Shown in pieces: positions 62,505-64,000 of a stretch of DNA of 64,000 bases. Made by a program: the position numbers and the translations under genes. Source of the DNA: Trileptium ribeirensis. Taxonomy: Eukaryota; Nematoda; Enoplea; Enoplida; Thoracostomopsidae. Position 1 is the stretch's first letter, and each line of letters begins with the position of its first letter. The DNA lies in the NCBI GenBank assembly GCA_030248225.1, contig JASANE010027972.1, positions 1 to 64,000 of the forward strand. The letters run 5' to 3'. Under the pieces are notes generated by a model. The model saw nothing but the letters and a program-made list of their open reading frames with translations. It searched no databases and was not told the DNA's origin.

Positions 62505-62591
62505 CTTTTGTAGCGGTTCTTTTTCAGAGAGATCTAACTGAACAGACCCAAATGGTCTGCTAGCCATTTGCTCCATTTCGACAAACATGCG
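62505..62591 (-). CDS. ATRN: Attractin-like protein, penultimate coding exon
   Basis: 29 codons between TTTTAG and GTAAGC, phase 0 at both sides. It reads RMFVEMEQMASRPFGSVQLD then LSEKEPLQK. EMxQMASRPFxSV is the hallmark juxtamembrane segment of attractins. It joins in frame to the last exon at 60455. Confidence 0.9.
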
Positions 62592-63234
62592 CTAAAACAA
62601 AAGAAAGGGTTAGTGCAGTTTGTTTCCAAAAAGACCGCACGCAAGTTAACAATTACATTTAAAAACTACTTCAGAACATTCTACACTGAAAAATGCTAAC
62701 CCACAATGAGATTTATTATATTTCTAAACAGCTTTTGCCACACACCAAAACGACCTGTGTATCATTGTGTAGGCTCCCGTCATACACGTATTGATACAGA
62801 TGGTCTATTAGGCTCAACAAAAATCTTTGTCTCAACCCATCGACATTTTATTAAAGCTAATGGTAAGTTAGAACCCCTGTATAAATGCAGTTTAAAGCAT
62901 GGGCTATAATGCAACGCATCATTTTCATTTTAAAGGAGTGCATAATTATGTCTAGGTGCAGTTTCATTTGAACGAGTTCAGATACCCTCTAGAGATCTGG
63001 CTATAACTTCGAGACCTGTTCCATTAATACGTACTTTATTAACAACAGAAAATGTTGAAATATTTCAACGAAAACTTCAGTGTCTTTTTTTAAGTTTCAA
63101 GTTACCAGATCAAGTTCCAAGCTTTCTTACCAAATTACTGTCCAATTTCTTACCTTGTATTATTATGTACATACATTTTGCCTTATCATATGAAGACAAA
63201 CGGTCATAATAATATTAATCAGTGTATGTGATAT

Positions 63235-63410
63235 ACCAAAAGCGCGTCTTTCTCTCAATATGCGCCCAAAATGAACGTGCAGCTCCACAAAACACTTCAT
63301 GAATAAAACTTGGTTTCATTGCTAAAATTATAATACCAAAAACTCCGAAAAGGAAAAAGTACCATCCACAGTACTGCTGAAACAATCTTCCCTCGCCACT
63401 GCTATTACAA
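63235..63410 (-). other. Possible upstream attractin exon with a membrane span (uncertain)
   Basis: The minus-strand frame contains QYCGWYFFLFGVFGIIILAM, a hydrophobic run, after a TTTCAG at about 63382. Attractins have their single membrane span just before the MASRPF exon, so the position fits. No donor in the needed phase 0 was found and the following residues are not clearly attractin-like. It could be chance. Confidence 0.25.
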
Positions 63411-63973
63411 GAGTCATTGTCTTTCTGCAACGGTACATCGCGCTTCTATTTGCTATACATATTAGTATTTGATGGTTGGATTATTGGAGATTATATTGGA
63501 AACTGGCTATTACGTACATATTGGAAATCGATGACTTATTTTAAGAAATAATATAACTCAACAAAAATATGGTTTCTCAGACGAACTGCTTATGGCCCGA
63601 TGCTGTAGCTGGCACGGTTTGTTGCTACAGTTTAAGATTTTGGCAACATGTATTTATATCAAAGTATCATTTCTCAGAATATAAGGTAAAACATGGCACG
63701 ATATTAATCACAGTTAAAAAATATATGATACATCTTGGCTGCAAACTATTGGTTCAGGGTGTAACATACACTTTATAAGTTATAAAATTATAATTTTAAT
63801 AAAATTCTTCCTTCACTATGTAGGTAAACAGCAATCTACTACTGGCACACGATCACACAATCAATATACGATCAACATTATGACACCAGAAGTCGTGAAA
63901 CGTGAAGAGTAACGATTTAAAGATATTTAGAGATATCACACCGCCGAATCTATGTACAGCTACAATCAGAGTT

Positions 63974-64000
63974 TAAGTGCACAAAACCCGAACGAAGTTT
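63974..64000 (+). mobile_element. Left tip of a second TTAA element, cut by the window edge
   Basis: TTTAAGTGCACAAAACCCGA matches the left end of 61470-61778 (TTAAGTGCTCAAAACTCGA) and continues ACGAAG. The element goes on beyond the window. Confidence 0.65.

Noticed and set aside
62706..62909. 67-codon plus-strand frame upstream of the attractin exon
   Set aside because: It is opposite to the gene, has no similarity I recognise and no splice signals in a consistent phase.

Overview
This is nuclear DNA of an intron-rich, AT-rich invertebrate animal (metazoan). The evidence is three recognisable animal genes split by GT/AG introns (L-lactate dehydrogenase, ribosomal protein L10/uL16, attractin), a tRNA-derived SINE, a non-LTR retrotransposon, and Merlin, hAT and several TIR-type DNA elements. 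Genus cannot be fixed from the sequence. The LDH exon pattern (118-174-174-118-124 coding bases, as I recall it for vertebrates) is kept, except that the first 174-base exon is split 111+63.

Layout. (1) Positions 1 to about 15,850 form one huge imperfect palindrome of about 7.65 kb arms: a minus-strand copy of LDH exons 1-3 on the left and a plus-strand copy on the right, head to head. The two arms meet at a T-free poly(A)/A+C tract (7880-8158). Each arm carries the same SINE, minisatellite, dispersed repeats and LINE. Arm differences include real substitutions (LINE coding part) and clustered small insertions near the fold, so a head-to-head join of two haplotypes or a fold-back assembly error is as likely as a real inverted duplication. 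(2) 12,960-17,451 (minus) is a 5'-truncated LINE. Its upstream ORF ends in a NADAR (DUF1768) domain and overlaps ORF2 (AP-endonuclease, reverse transcriptase, CCHC). It sits exactly at the LDH exon 3 donor, with a 26-base target duplication. (3) 19,095-39,688 holds LDH exons 4-8. There are two same-phase, same-length versions of exon 6 (6a at 24,580 and 6b at 27,912), a fourfold tandem array of the exon 6 acceptor, a Merlin transposon between 6a and 6b, a 3.7 kb tandem array in the next intron and a degenerate 10-base repeat field in the last intron. (4) 44,436-51,783 (minus) is RPL10 with two coding exons and a 6.7 kb intron full of repeats. (5) 52-60 kb is intergenic with a complete non-autonomous hAT element and other TIR elements. 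(6) 60,195-62,591 (minus) holds the last two coding exons of an attractin-like gene, whose remainder lies to the right.

The coding parts of the right LDH copy are open in exons 2 and 4-8 but broken in exons 1 and 3, while the left copy has intact exons 1-3 and runs off the window. A complete 335-residue LDH can be accounted for only by pairing exons of both arms, which again raises the haplotype or assembly question. The most novel signal is the NADAR domain inside a LINE ORF1. NADAR enzymes act on ADP-ribose compounds, so this retrotransposon may carry its own ADP-ribose-removing activity.
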